DNA from: Planctomycetaceae bacterium
Lineage (GTDB): Bacteria; Planctomycetota; Planctomycetia; Isosphaerales; Isosphaeraceae
DNA: 7,299 bases
Assembly: GCA_019232645.1 (NCBI GenBank)
Contig: JAFANO010000145.1
Span: forward strand, 1 to 7,299
Direction: 5' to 3'
The notes under the pieces were generated by a model. It saw nothing but the letters and a program-made list of their open reading frames with translations. It was not told the DNA's origin and made no database searches. The number at the start of each line of letters is the position of its first letter. Within the stretch, counting starts at the first letter, position 1. The position numbers and the translations under genes were made by a program. Positions 1 to 6,476 of this stretch are shown piece by piece.

Positions 1-186
1 TTCGAAACTACCACGATCTTCGTACCTGGCCAACAACTTCCTCACGAGGTTCGTCTTGAATTCATGGCACAACCGCTCGAACCCGGCTGCATGCGTGCAC
101 GATCCGGTCGGATCCCGGATGCTTGACGAACACGTGCCCGACCCTAAAAGATGATTAGCACCCCGACGGCCGGTGGCCGGTAGCAC
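1..186. other. Left-edge sequence with no firm gene; possible gene fragment on the minus strand
   Basis: No complete gene is visible. On the minus strand one frame stays open from the edge of the IS1-like element to position 1. It has no ATG; a GTG at 184-186 is the only obvious start. Its last part, near positions 1-80, reads like real protein (FERLCHEFKTNLVRKLLARY at its core), so it may be the interior of a gene that continues left of the window and was cut by the insertion sequence. The nine-base string TAGCACCCC occurs twice in the same orientation, at 156-164 and 181-189, the second copy running into the left end of the insertion sequence. I do not recognise the family, and the frame may be chance in GC-rich DNA. 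Confidence 0.2.
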
Positions 187-204
187 CCCAGAGAACCGTG
201 ATCA
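187..204 (+). repeat. Left terminal inverted repeat of the IS1-like element
   Basis: The sequence CCCAGAGAACCGTGATCA pairs with the inverted right end at 1400-1417 (15 of 18 bases identical). It contains the last codon positions and the stop of the transposase gene. Confidence 0.6.
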
Positions 205-1317
205 TGAAGATACCGCCCCGAGTGCGCGGAGTCGCTTCGGCGGGCGTCCGCGGCGTTTGGGGGCGACCCAGGGCGGCAACCGGATCGGGTAGCTCAGCAG
301 TTCGCGCATGGTCCAGCGATGGTCCGTCAGTCTCGCCGCCATCGCTGGGGTTCGAGCACGCCACTTGAGGCGCTCTCCTGGAGCAGCCGTCATTCGGAGG
401 CTGTCGTGTTCCCAACAGAAGTTGTAAGCGCAGCCCACCAGGTACATCCAGCCGGCCAACACCTCCGCACCGCGAACCAACGCTCGGCCCCGACGCACCA
501 GAGGGCTCAGCGTGGCGCGGAAGGTGGCGTTGAGTCGCTCGATGTAGGCCGTGTGGATCCCCGTGCCTGTACCGGTCGCCGTCAGTACCGCCGCGATCGC
601 CTGGGCCGTTCCCAGCACCACCCGACGTGTGACGCTCACGAGTCGTCGGCCCGAGTGGTGTTTGATGACCTGACCCAACAGCAAGCCAGGGATTGCCGTC
701 AGGTGCGGCCGACCCCGCTTCCCCGTCCGCACCGGGTCGCGGAACACCTTCTTGATGGCCGTCACGTAGCTCGCCAGGCCATCGACACAGACCAGAAAAC
801 CCAGGCTCTTGGCCGCGCGACGAACCATCCGGACTACTGCCGTGATCAGATTCAGGTCGCGGCAGGCGCTGACCATCCCGCCCAGCCACAGCCGCGACGG
901 CACCGCCATTGCCATGGCCATCCAGAGCCGCTGGCCGACCACCTTGGCGTACAGTTCGTCCGCCTGGACATGTCCCAACTCGACTTGTCCCTGAAGCACC
1001 AACTGCTCGTGAAGCCGTTGACCATGGTGCCCAGCCCGCTCGCGCCAGGCGGCAACAGTCCGCTCGTCAAGCCCGAAGGCGGCGACGATGGCTTGCAGCG
1101 GACAGCCATGGCAGAGCAGTGTGATCACGAGCGTCACCAGGTCGAGCGGCTTCTTGAGGCGGTACAACGGGGTGTCGCGGGTGGCGACGAAGGTTTGGCC
1201 GCAGGTGGTACAGCGATACCGTTGCTCCTTGCGGCTATGTACGCGGATGTTGCCCAGGCCGGACTGTCCGCGTGCGGGGCAGTCGGGGTTGTGGCAGAAT
1301 TGGACTTGCGGGTCCAT
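202..1317 (-). CDS. IS1-like DDE transposase with N-terminal zinc ribbon
   Basis: This 371-residue protein should cut and rejoin the ends of the surrounding insertion sequence. The N-terminus has a four-cysteine zinc ribbon (C8 and C13, then C36 and C39). A helix-turn-helix-like stretch follows at about residues 71-96 (GCPLQAIVAAFGLDERTVAA). The catalytic core shows candidate acidic residues D120 (in QADELYAK), D179 (in CVDGLASY) and E260 (in YIERLNATFR). The last segment, with arginines after an E-R-x-N motif, closely resembles the E region of IS1 InsB. A basic tail with PKRRGRPPKR resembles an AT-hook. The order zinc ribbon, HTH, DDE is that of IS1 InsA plus InsB, here in one uninterrupted frame. 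The start at 1317 is the only in-frame ATG before the zinc ribbon; the upstream Shine-Dalgarno match (GAGACG) is weak. No internal stop is seen, so it may be active. Subfamily assignment is by eye. Confidence 0.85.
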   Translation of the reverse strand: MDPQVQFCHNPDCPARGQSGLGNIRVHSRKEQRYRCTTCGQTFVATRDTPLYRLKKPLDLVTLVITLLCHGCPLQAIVAAFGLDERTVAAWRERAGHHGQRLHEQLVLQGQVELGHVQADELYAKVVGQRLWMAMAMAVPSRLWLGGMVSACRDLNLITAVVRMVRRAAKSLGFLVCVDGLASYVTAIKKVFRDPVRTGKRGRPHLTAIPGLLLGQVIKHHSGRRLVSVTRRVVLGTAQAIAAVLTATGTGTGIHTAYIERLNATFRATLSPLVRRGRALVRGAEVLAGWMYLVGCAYNFCWEHDSLRMTAAPGERLKWRARTPAMAARLTDHRWTMRELLSYPIRLPPWVAPKRRGRPPKRLRALGAVSS

Positions 1318-1399
1318 CGGGGCGTCTCGCGGGGCACGATTTGGCGATCATGCCCGGAGGGAAGCTGGATGGACCTGCACTTTTCAAGGGGTCACCCCC

Positions 1400-1417
1400 T
1401 CATCACGGTTCCTTGGG
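1400..1417 (-). repeat. Right terminal inverted repeat of the IS1-like element
   Basis: Read on the minus strand it is CCCAAGGAACCGTGATGA, matching the left end at 187-204 with three mismatches. It lies about 85 bp upstream of the transposase start and probably belongs to the region holding its promoter. A TTGAAA string follows it at about 1381-1386 on the minus strand, but I could not find a good -10 partner. Confidence 0.6.
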
Positions 1418-1418
1418 A

Positions 1419-1456
1419 CCTACTTTCCGCACATCTCGCGCTGATTTTCTGCGAAT
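1419..1456 (+). repeat. 38-bp dispersed repeat, copy A
   Basis: It begins CCTACTTTCCGCACATCTCG and continues with a GCTGATTTTCT block. It matches copy C (inverted, 5466-5503) at 36 of 38 positions and copy B (3257-3294) at 34 of 38. It starts one base after the IS1-like element ends and lies about 100 bp beyond the 3' end of the amidohydrolase gene. The remaining sequence up to 1559 shows no gene and no convincing terminator. Confidence 0.8.
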
Positions 1457-1559
1457 TCGGGTATCGCTCAGATCGCTGCAAGAGGTATTCTTGGCGACGG
1501 TTAGCGCTCTTGGGCCCTCTGGTCGCAATGGGAGGAATGGCCTCCACTGGATCTCTGGC

Positions 1560-3236
1560 TTACTTCACGAACCCAGCGTTGGCATCCGAGTCCAAAACCT
1601 TGCCATCATAGATAATCCGCCCTCCAACAAGGGTCAGGACGCTTCGCGTCTTCGGCAGGTCGCCGACCGGAACCGTGAAGATATCCTGCGAGAGAACGGC
1701 CAGATCCGCCAGCTTGCCGGGTGCCAGGATGCCCTTGGCCGCCTCGGCGAACTCGGCAAAGGCCGAACCCCGGGTATAGGCCTCGACGGCCTCCTCGCGC
1801 GTCAGCGCCTCTGCCGGATTGGCCGGGTGGACCGTGGCGAGCATGACGTTCAGGTAGGGGTTCATCGGGCCATCCGAGCCGATCGCCAGAGGGATTCCAG
1901 CCCGCAGAATTGACCGCATGGGCTGGAATTGCTTCAGGCGTTCCTCGCCCCAGCGCTTGGTGTAGAGCTTTCGCAGGTCGAAGTGCGTGGGGTTCTGCAC
2001 CATGACGATGCCCAGCTTGGCGGCGCGGGGAATGAGGTCGGGCGCCAGGCCGTCGCCGTGCTCGAACCGCACCCGACGCCCCTTCCAGTGCGCCTCTGGG
2101 TCGGTTTCCTCCATCAGCTTCAGGACGATCTCGGCCGTCTTGTCGCCGACAATATGCAGGAGGAGCGGGTCGCGGCCGGCAATCGTCTCGTGGAGCATGC
2201 CGCGGATTTCAGCTTCCGGGAAATTCATCCGGCCCGACCACCCGGGGCGGTCGGAATATGACGCGCGCAGCAGGGCACGCCGCTCGATCGGCGTGCCGTC
2301 GAGCACCCATTTGGACCCCGAGATCGTGACGCGCGGCGTGGGATGGACCGGCAGGCCGGCACCCTCACGAGGATTGCGACCGTGGGTGTCGGTGGTTAGG
2401 AAGCGCATCAAACGCATTCGGATCGGCAGATCGGCTGTCCGGAGGTGGTCCAGGTAGCGCTCCGGAGGTAGCGCCGACATCACCTGGATCGAAGTGATGC
2501 CGAATTGCGCAGCCTCAACGGCAAAGGCACGTAGGTCCGCGACCGCCCGTTCAGGGGGAATCGCCTCTCCGATCCGCCGCAGAACTCGCCAGTGAGCCTG
2601 CTCACCCAGCCTGCCAGTGACCGTCTGCTTCCCCGGCAGCCGGTAAACGAACCCGCCGAGGACATCGGGCTCATCCTCGGCGACGCCCAGGGCCCGCATC
2701 GCGGCGGTGTTGAGGATCACGTCGTGGTCGGTCCAAGCAAACAGGATCACTCGATGGTCGGGCGCGACTCTGTCCAGCTCGAACCGGGTCGCCCTCGGTT
2801 CGTCAAGGATGGTAGCCCCAATGATTCCGAAAATCATGCCTCCCTTTGGGGCTTTGGGCACGGCCTCGGCCAACGCGGAAAGCACCTCCTCCCACGTCGT
2901 GGCGTCCCAGCCGTCGGGCCCGGGTGGTCGTCCCTTGATCTCCAGGAAGACAGCGGCGGTCAGCTTTGACCCTTGATGCTGGTGCGCATCATTGATGCCG
3001 GGGATCACGGTCCGGCCTCTCAGGTCGATCTTGCGCGTCCTGGGACCGGCCAGCGCGAGGACTTCTTGCGATGAGCCGATCGCCGTGATCCGCTCCCCGC
3101 GGACGGCAAGTGCCTCGGCCCACCTCCGCGGCGGGTCGGCTGAGAAGATCTTGCCGTTGGCGAGGATCAAATCCGGCACATCCTGCAGTCCCGTGGCAAA
3201 GACAGTGGAGACCGCGACAAAGATGAGTCGGTGCAT
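1560..3236 (-). CDS. Exported amidohydrolase, YtcJ-like (Amidohydro_3 family)
   Basis: A 558-residue metal-dependent hydrolase of the amidohydrolase superfamily; the substrate cannot be told from sequence. A short hydrophobic N-terminus (residues 1-17, MHRLIFVAVSTVFATGL) looks like a signal peptide, so it probably acts outside the cytoplasm. A small beta-domain segment follows (DLILANGKIFSADP, 22-35). The metal-binding motif D83-A-H85-Q-H87 comes after VIPGIN. Further family landmarks are GITSIQ (246-251), K309 before a DGT, H361 in HIVGD, the R-F-E392-H393 motif, and S454-D455 in IGSDGPMNPY. The C-terminus closes with the usual G-K-x-A-D-L-A-V-L segment (507-515) and a returning beta-domain. 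Length and motif order suit a full YtcJ-like protein. The start at 3236 is an ATG just before the signal peptide, with AGGG about 9 bases upstream. The gene stands alone; repeat copy B sits 20 bp upstream and copy A about 100 bp downstream. Confidence 0.85.
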   Translation of the reverse strand: MHRLIFVAVSTVFATGLQDVPDLILANGKIFSADPPRRWAEALAVRGERITAIGSSQEVLALAGPRTRKIDLRGRTVIPGINDAHQHQGSKLTAAVFLEIKGRPPGPDGWDATTWEEVLSALAEAVPKAPKGGMIFGIIGATILDEPRATRFELDRVAPDHRVILFAWTDHDVILNTAAMRALGVAEDEPDVLGGFVYRLPGKQTVTGRLGEQAHWRVLRRIGEAIPPERAVADLRAFAVEAAQFGITSIQVMSALPPERYLDHLRTADLPIRMRLMRFLTTDTHGRNPREGAGLPVHPTPRVTISGSKWVLDGTPIERRALLRASYSDRPGWSGRMNFPEAEIRGMLHETIAGRDPLLLHIVGDKTAEIVLKLMEETDPEAHWKGRRVRFEHGDGLAPDLIPRAAKLGIVMVQNPTHFDLRKLYTKRWGEERLKQFQPMRSILRAGIPLAIGSDGPMNPYLNVMLATVHPANPAEALTREEAVEAYTRGSAFAEFAEAAKGILAPGKLADLAVLSQDIFTVPVGDLPKTRSVLTLVGGRIIYDGKVLDSDANAGFVK

Positions 3237-3256
3237 GAGGATTGCCCTATCTATAG

Positions 3257-3294
3257 CCTACTTTCCGCGCATCCCGCGCTGATTTTCTCCGAGT
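3257..3294 (+). repeat. 38-bp dispersed repeat, copy B
   Basis: It starts CCTACTTTCCGCGCATCCCG and matches copies A and C at 34 of 38 positions each. It has the same orientation as A and is inverted relative to C. It lies 20 bp upstream of the amidohydrolase ATG, so any promoter for that gene must overlap it or lie beyond it. A TATAGAT string at 3250-3256 (minus strand) could be a -10 box next to the repeat, but I see no good -35. Confidence 0.8.
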
Positions 3295-3518
3295 TTCTCC
3301 TGCCCCTGGGCAAGCAGTAGCCCTCGACCGGCAATCCTCCCTCATGCGGGTGGCCGCCCGGCCGATCGGCCCAGCCGGGCGACTGTTCCCGTCCAGGCCG
3401 GAATCCCCCTTCGATCCAGCATCCCTGACGCCGCATTCTCCGCTCCTGTCCTATCCCTCGTCAATGTCCGACGACCAAGCCCGACCTCTTCGGTCTCGAC
3501 TTGCGGCGATCGCCCTCG

Positions 3519-3547
3519 ACGTAAGTCGTGTGGCACTCGACTTACGT
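3519..3547. repeat. Perfect 10-bp inverted repeat at the left end of the IS1634-type element
   Basis: ACGTAAGTCG (3519-3528) and CGACTTACGT (3538-3547) form a perfect stem with a 9-base loop. The left arm matches the right end of the insertion sequence (GACTTACG, 5446-5453, inverted). The right arm matches that same right end in direct orientation. The left end of the element is therefore a back-to-back pair of end sequences. It may serve transposase binding, or be what is left of two abutted ends. Confidence 0.6.
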
Positions 3548-5453
3548 TAAGGCATTCCGATGTAACTGTTTTTGGAGATTTTTCATCTCTTGACGATTCC
3601 CCGTCCCCGACCAACATGCCCATGGAAATCGCAACGGGCCGGCTCCCGACCCACCGACGGCGGTGGCCGCTCACCAGTCGTACTCTCACCCCGCGAGACC
3701 GCTCGGAGTCAGACCCGTGAAACGACCTCTCCTCAAGACGCCGCCCCTGGGCGACACCGCCCAAGCCGCCGGTCGGACCCTCCACTCCTACCACCTCGGG
3801 TTGCTGCCCATCCTCAATCGCTTGCTCACCCGGTTGCGACTGGAACCGATCCTGCGTGACTATCTGCCTCCGGAAGATCGGCGATCGCGGATCTCCCCGG
3901 CGCAGGGATTGATGGTCCTCCTGAAGAACCTGCTGCTCTCCCGGGAACCCCTCTATGGCGTACCCCAGTGGGCCGCTCGCTGCGATCCTGCGGCGTTGGG
4001 ACTGGCACCCCAACAGATCGCCGCGCTCAATGATGACCGCATCGGACGCTGTCTGGACCAGCTCTTCCGCAGCGATTGTGGTTCCCTCGCCTTGGCCGTC
4101 GCCACTCAGGCCATTGCCGAGTTCGACGTCAAGTTGGACGAACTGCACAACGACTCGACCACGGTGACCTTCTCCGGCGCCTACCTGGACGCGGCCCGGG
4201 AGACCAAACGCCGTGGGCAGACCCGGCTGGCGATCACGTGGGGGCATAACAAGGATCACCGGCCTGATCTCAAGCAATTGCTCTTCATCTTGACCGTGGC
4301 CAAGGACGGCGGGGTCCCGGTCTACTTCCAGGCCAAGAGTGGCAATGTGGTCGACGATCGGACCCACCGCTCTACCTGGGACTTGCTCTGCAAGCTCACC
4401 GGCCGGCTCGATTTCCTGTATGTAGCCGACTGCAAGCTGGCCAACACCGAGAACATGGCCTACGTGCACGGTCATGGCGGGCGGTTTCTCACCGTGCTGC
4501 CGCGGACCCGGTCCGAAGACCGCACCTTCCGCGAGGCGTTGGCCGGAGGCCGGGTTCGGTGGCGATGGGTTCACGACAAGTACGACGAGGAGGGAAAACT
4601 CGCCGATCAGTTCCGCGTCAGCGAGCCAGCAGCGACCAGTGTCGAGGGGTATCGGCTGGAGTGGTATCACAGCACGCGCAAGGCCGAACTGGACGCCTTG
4701 GCCCGCGCGCGGCAACTCGAGCGGACCTTGAAGGACTTGGCGGAGCTCCAGCAGAAGCTGACTTCCCCACGGACACGCTACCGCTGGCGAGCCAAGGTCA
4801 CCGAGGCGGTGGAGGCGATCCTGCAAGCCCACGGGACGATGGACTGGATTGAGCTGGAGATCGAGGAGCACGAACAGGAGATCTTCCGCCAAGAGCGGCG
4901 GGGCCGACCCAATGACCGGACGAGGTATCGGCGGCAGGTGAAGAGCCGGTTCGAGCTGAAGTACGCGCTGAACCACGCGACGTTGGCGTCGGCCGCGGTC
5001 AGTGACGGGGTCTTCCCGTTGATCACGAACGACCGACAGCTTTCGGAAGAGGCGTTGTTGCTGGCGTACAAGGGTCAGCCGGTGATCGAGAAGCGCTTCG
5101 AGCAGTTGAAGACGGAATTCGAGGTGGCCCCGGTCTTCCTCAAGGAGGCGAGTCGAATTCAGGCCCTGTTGTGCCTTTATTTCTTTGTGCTGCTGGTCCA
5201 AGCGTTGTTGGAGCGGGAGCTGCGGCGCGCCATGGCCCGGCACCAGATCGCGAGCTTGCCCTTGTATCCGGAGGGCCGAGCCTGCCGGCGCCCGACCACT
5301 CCCCAACTGATCGAGCTGTTCGAGAACGTGCAACGCCACTGCTTAGTCGTCGGCAACAAACCCCCGGTCGTCATGACGACCAAGCTGAGTAAACTGCAAC
5401 GACGGATTGTGAAGTTGCTCGGCATGCGGATGGTCTATGACAACTGACTTACG
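3520..5453 (+). mobile_element. IS1634-family (IS4-type) insertion sequence, about 1.93 kb
   Basis: A single complete transposase gene lies between short inverted ends. Read inwards, the left end is CGTAAGTCGTGTGGCA (from 3520) and the right end is CGTAAGTCAGTTGTCA (from 5453 on the minus strand); 12 of 16 bases agree and the first eight are identical. The transposase stop codon (5445-5447) overlaps the right end. Flanking bases (CCCTCGA on the left, CGGCTAT on the right) show no target duplication, so the exact limits are provisional. About 200 bp between the left end and the gene are non-coding and probably hold its promoter. Confidence 0.65.
3717..5447 (+). CDS. IS1634-family DDE transposase
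   Basis: This 576-residue transposase should mobilise the surrounding insertion sequence by the DDE mechanism. Visible family landmarks are HNDSTTVTFSG with the first aspartate (D146), GHNKDHRPDLKQLLFIL just after it, FLYVADCKLA with the second aspartate (D238), DGVFPLITND, and the YKGQPVIEKRFEQLK segment with the probable catalytic glutamate (E458), followed by the APVFL tail of the IS4-type signature. A hydrophobic stretch near the end (LLCLYFFVLLVQALLE) is also usual for the family. I chose GTG at 3717 because GGAG at 3705-3708 sits 8 bases upstream. An in-frame GTG at 3663 would add 18 residues but has no ribosome binding site. No stop or frameshift breaks the gene, so it may be functional. 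A long opposing frame on the other strand is a GC-driven shadow. Confidence 0.9.
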   Translation: MKRPLLKTPPLGDTAQAAGRTLHSYHLGLLPILNRLLTRLRLEPILRDYLPPEDRRSRISPAQGLMVLLKNLLLSREPLYGVPQWAARCDPAALGLAPQQIAALNDDRIGRCLDQLFRSDCGSLALAVATQAIAEFDVKLDELHNDSTTVTFSGAYLDAARETKRRGQTRLAITWGHNKDHRPDLKQLLFILTVAKDGGVPVYFQAKSGNVVDDRTHRSTWDLLCKLTGRLDFLYVADCKLANTENMAYVHGHGGRFLTVLPRTRSEDRTFREALAGGRVRWRWVHDKYDEEGKLADQFRVSEPAATSVEGYRLEWYHSTRKAELDALARARQLERTLKDLAELQQKLTSPRTRYRWRAKVTEAVEAILQAHGTMDWIELEIEEHEQEIFRQERRGRPNDRTRYRRQVKSRFELKYALNHATLASAAVSDGVFPLITNDRQLSEEALLLAYKGQPVIEKRFEQLKTEFEVAPVFLKEASRIQALLCLYFFVLLVQALLERELRRAMARHQIASLPLYPEGRACRRPTTPQLIELFENVQRHCLVVGNKPPVVMTTKLSKLQRRIVKLLGMRMVYDN

Positions 5454-5465
5454 CGGCTATCGGAA

Positions 5466-5503
5466 ATTCGGAGAAAATCAGCCCGAGATGTGCGGAAAGT
5501 AGG
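5466..5503 (-). repeat. 38-bp dispersed repeat, copy C (inverted)
   Basis: Read on the minus strand it starts CCTACTTTCCGCACATCTCG and matches copy A at 36 of 38 positions and copy B at 34 of 38. It begins 12 bp beyond the right end of the IS1634-type element and lies 7 bp before the palindromic repeat at 5511. Confidence 0.8.
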
Positions 5504-5510
5504 GTACAGC

Positions 5511-5610
5511 GGTCGGGTGGCACGCCCCGCATGGGCGTGTACCCAACAGCCCGGCGCTCACGCCCGTCGAAGACTCCGGGCGTGCCACCCGACCCGAGCT
5601 GAACTCGGGT
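5511..5610. repeat. Compound palindromic repeat (17-bp inverted arms plus nested and adjacent hairpins)
   Basis: The arms GGTCGGGTGGCACGCCC (5511-5527) and its exact complement (5578-5594) enclose 50 bases. Inside, GGGCGTG (5533-5539) pairs with CACGCCC (5559-5565), giving a nested stem. Directly after, ACCCGAG (5592-5598) and CTCGGGT (5604-5610) form a 7-bp stem with a 5-base loop. No T-run follows, so a simple intrinsic terminator is unlikely on either strand. The left arm recurs at 7259-7278, which marks it as a dispersed genomic repeat of the REP or MITE kind. The rest of the gap to 5735 shows nothing else. Confidence 0.7.
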
Positions 5611-5735
5611 GCGGACATCAGATCACCGGAGACGCAACCCGAGTCGACAGGCGGCAGATCCAAGAGCCTGAACCGAGTTTTCGGATAGTTCCTTATTGGG
5701 GCGTCTTGCTCTCGTTAACATCCGCCGGCGCGTCT

Positions 5736-6476
5736 TCACCTCTCTCCCTGGCTTCGACCGGCGAAGAAATCGTAAGGAGTTTGGCGGGAACCCTGGCATC
5801 GGACGAAAAGGCTCATCGCAAAGGAAGTGGGGCGGACCTCGATTTGGTGGCGCGATGCAGCGAAAAAGCCCCCTGTGATCAGACCAAGGGTGTCCATGTG
5901 ATATAATTCAACATAAATTTTAATTAGATCGGCGATTTGGGCGACCTCGACAATTTTGGTGGTCGGCACGATGAGGAGCTTGGCTTCGACGGATTTCGAA
6001 GGCAAGTGGTACCCGATCTGCACCTCCCTGCAGAGATAGTCGAGGATGCGGGACTGCGTCGCCGTCATCTGCCCGAGGATGTTCGCGTAGACGAGGTTGC
6101 TCTGATCCTTGCCGTCCTCCGTGCAGGACGACGCCAGGAGCCCAGCCCACATCTCTTGGAGTCCTGGGTCGTCCACCCGACTCCCCTTCTCGATGATGTC
6201 AGAGATCATTCGAGGGTGGGCATGGACCTCGGCATCTCCAACCCTCGCTTCGAGTTTCTTCTTGCCCTTCTCGACGATGCTACGAGCGAAGGAGATCCGC
6301 CACTCCTTGACCAGGTCTTTGAGATCGAGTCCGAGTTCTTTTGAAGCCGGGTAGCAGAGCCGCTCGAGAAAGGCGTGCACCTTATCAACGGCAGCTTGGG
6401 TGACAATCTTGACCGCATCACTATAGGGTTGGATGCCCATAAGATCGGAGATGCCTGGGTTCACAGAGTCGCTCAT
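5736..6476 (-). CDS. Abi-alpha family (DUF4393-like) protein, putative phage-defence gene
   Basis: A 246-residue soluble protein that I recognise by pattern as DUF4393/Abi-alpha (Pfam Abi_alpha), a family associated with abortive infection but with no known enzymatic activity. Features typical of it are the helical N-terminal region with PASKELGLDLKDLVKEWR (43-60), a charged linker (EKGKKKLEAR), the segment HPRMISDIIEKGSRVDDPGL (87-106) leading to LQEMWAGLLASS (106-117), and ILGQMTATQSRILDYLC, the counterpart of the family's 'ILxQLxPxDAxILxxL' block. The end (VRPTSFAMSLFVRC) resembles the family's terminal 'LTPFGxxL' strand. The start is the ATG at 6474-6476, backed by AGGGGG seven bases upstream; the frame stays open further upstream but has no family-like sequence there. 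The gene stands alone. It is poorer in GC than its neighbours (26 of 30 bases are A or T at 5901-5930), which suggests transfer. Confidence 0.7.
   Translation of the reverse strand: MSDSVNPGISDLMGIQPYSDAVKIVTQAAVDKVHAFLERLCYPASKELGLDLKDLVKEWRISFARSIVEKGKKKLEARVGDAEVHAHPRMISDIIEKGSRVDDPGLQEMWAGLLASSCTEDGKDQSNLVYANILGQMTATQSRILDYLCREVQIGYHLPSKSVEAKLLIVPTTKIVEVAQIADLIKIYVELYHMDTLGLITGGFFAASRHQIEVRPTSFAMSLFVRCQGSRQTPYDFFAGRSQGER

Larger units (their letters stand above)
187..1417 (-). mobile_element. IS1-like insertion sequence, about 1.23 kb
   Basis: The element consists of one transposase gene between imperfect terminal inverted repeats. The left end (187-204) and the reverse complement of the right end (1417 back to 1400) agree at 15 of 18 positions and share the exact core GAACCGTGAT (193-202 and 1402-1411). 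The transposase stop codon (202-204) lies inside the left end, which is typical of compact insertion sequences. I see no duplicated target sequence: the bases outside the left end (GGTAGCAC) and right end (ACCTACTT) differ. The outer limits may be off by a few bases. The right end touches repeat copy A, which starts at 1419. The single-frame transposase suggests a relative of the one-ORF IS1 subgroup rather than the classical frameshifted InsAB type. Confidence 0.75.
3257..5503. mobile_element. Possible short MITE-like element, split by an IS1634-type insertion
   Basis: Copies B and C of the 38-bp repeat face each other as inverted ends. If the IS1634-type element (3520-5453) is taken out, 263 bp plus 50 bp remain, giving a non-coding unit of about 313 bp with 38-bp inverted ends. 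That is the size and form of a MITE. The part 3295-3519 contains no gene I can support. No target duplication is clear: the bases outside the ends are CTATAG and, on the other strand, CTGTAC. These are similar, so the repeat itself may extend outward. The idea rests on repeat geometry only. Confidence 0.35.

Noticed and set aside
319..1611. 430-codon open frame on the plus strand across the IS1-like element and repeat A
   Set aside because: Antisense to a clear transposase; it runs across the IS border and into the 3' end of the amidohydrolase gene, with no recognisable domain.
3342..5339. 665-codon open frame on the minus strand opposite the IS1634-type transposase
   Set aside because: Low-complexity translation rich in R, Q, P and G, with no family pattern; a shadow of the transposase gene in GC-rich DNA.
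1560..5447. Operon or functional link between the amidohydrolase and the IS1634-type transposase
   Set aside because: The genes are on opposite strands, divergently placed, and separated by repeats; adjacency is best explained by chance insertion.
1419..5503. CRISPR array from the repeated 38-bp motif
   Set aside because: Only three copies, almost 2 kb apart, in mixed orientation and separated by genes.
5478..5663. Small minus-strand open frame of 61 codons
   Set aside because: It is made wholly of repeat copy C and the palindromic repeat; such repeat-derived frames are not genes.
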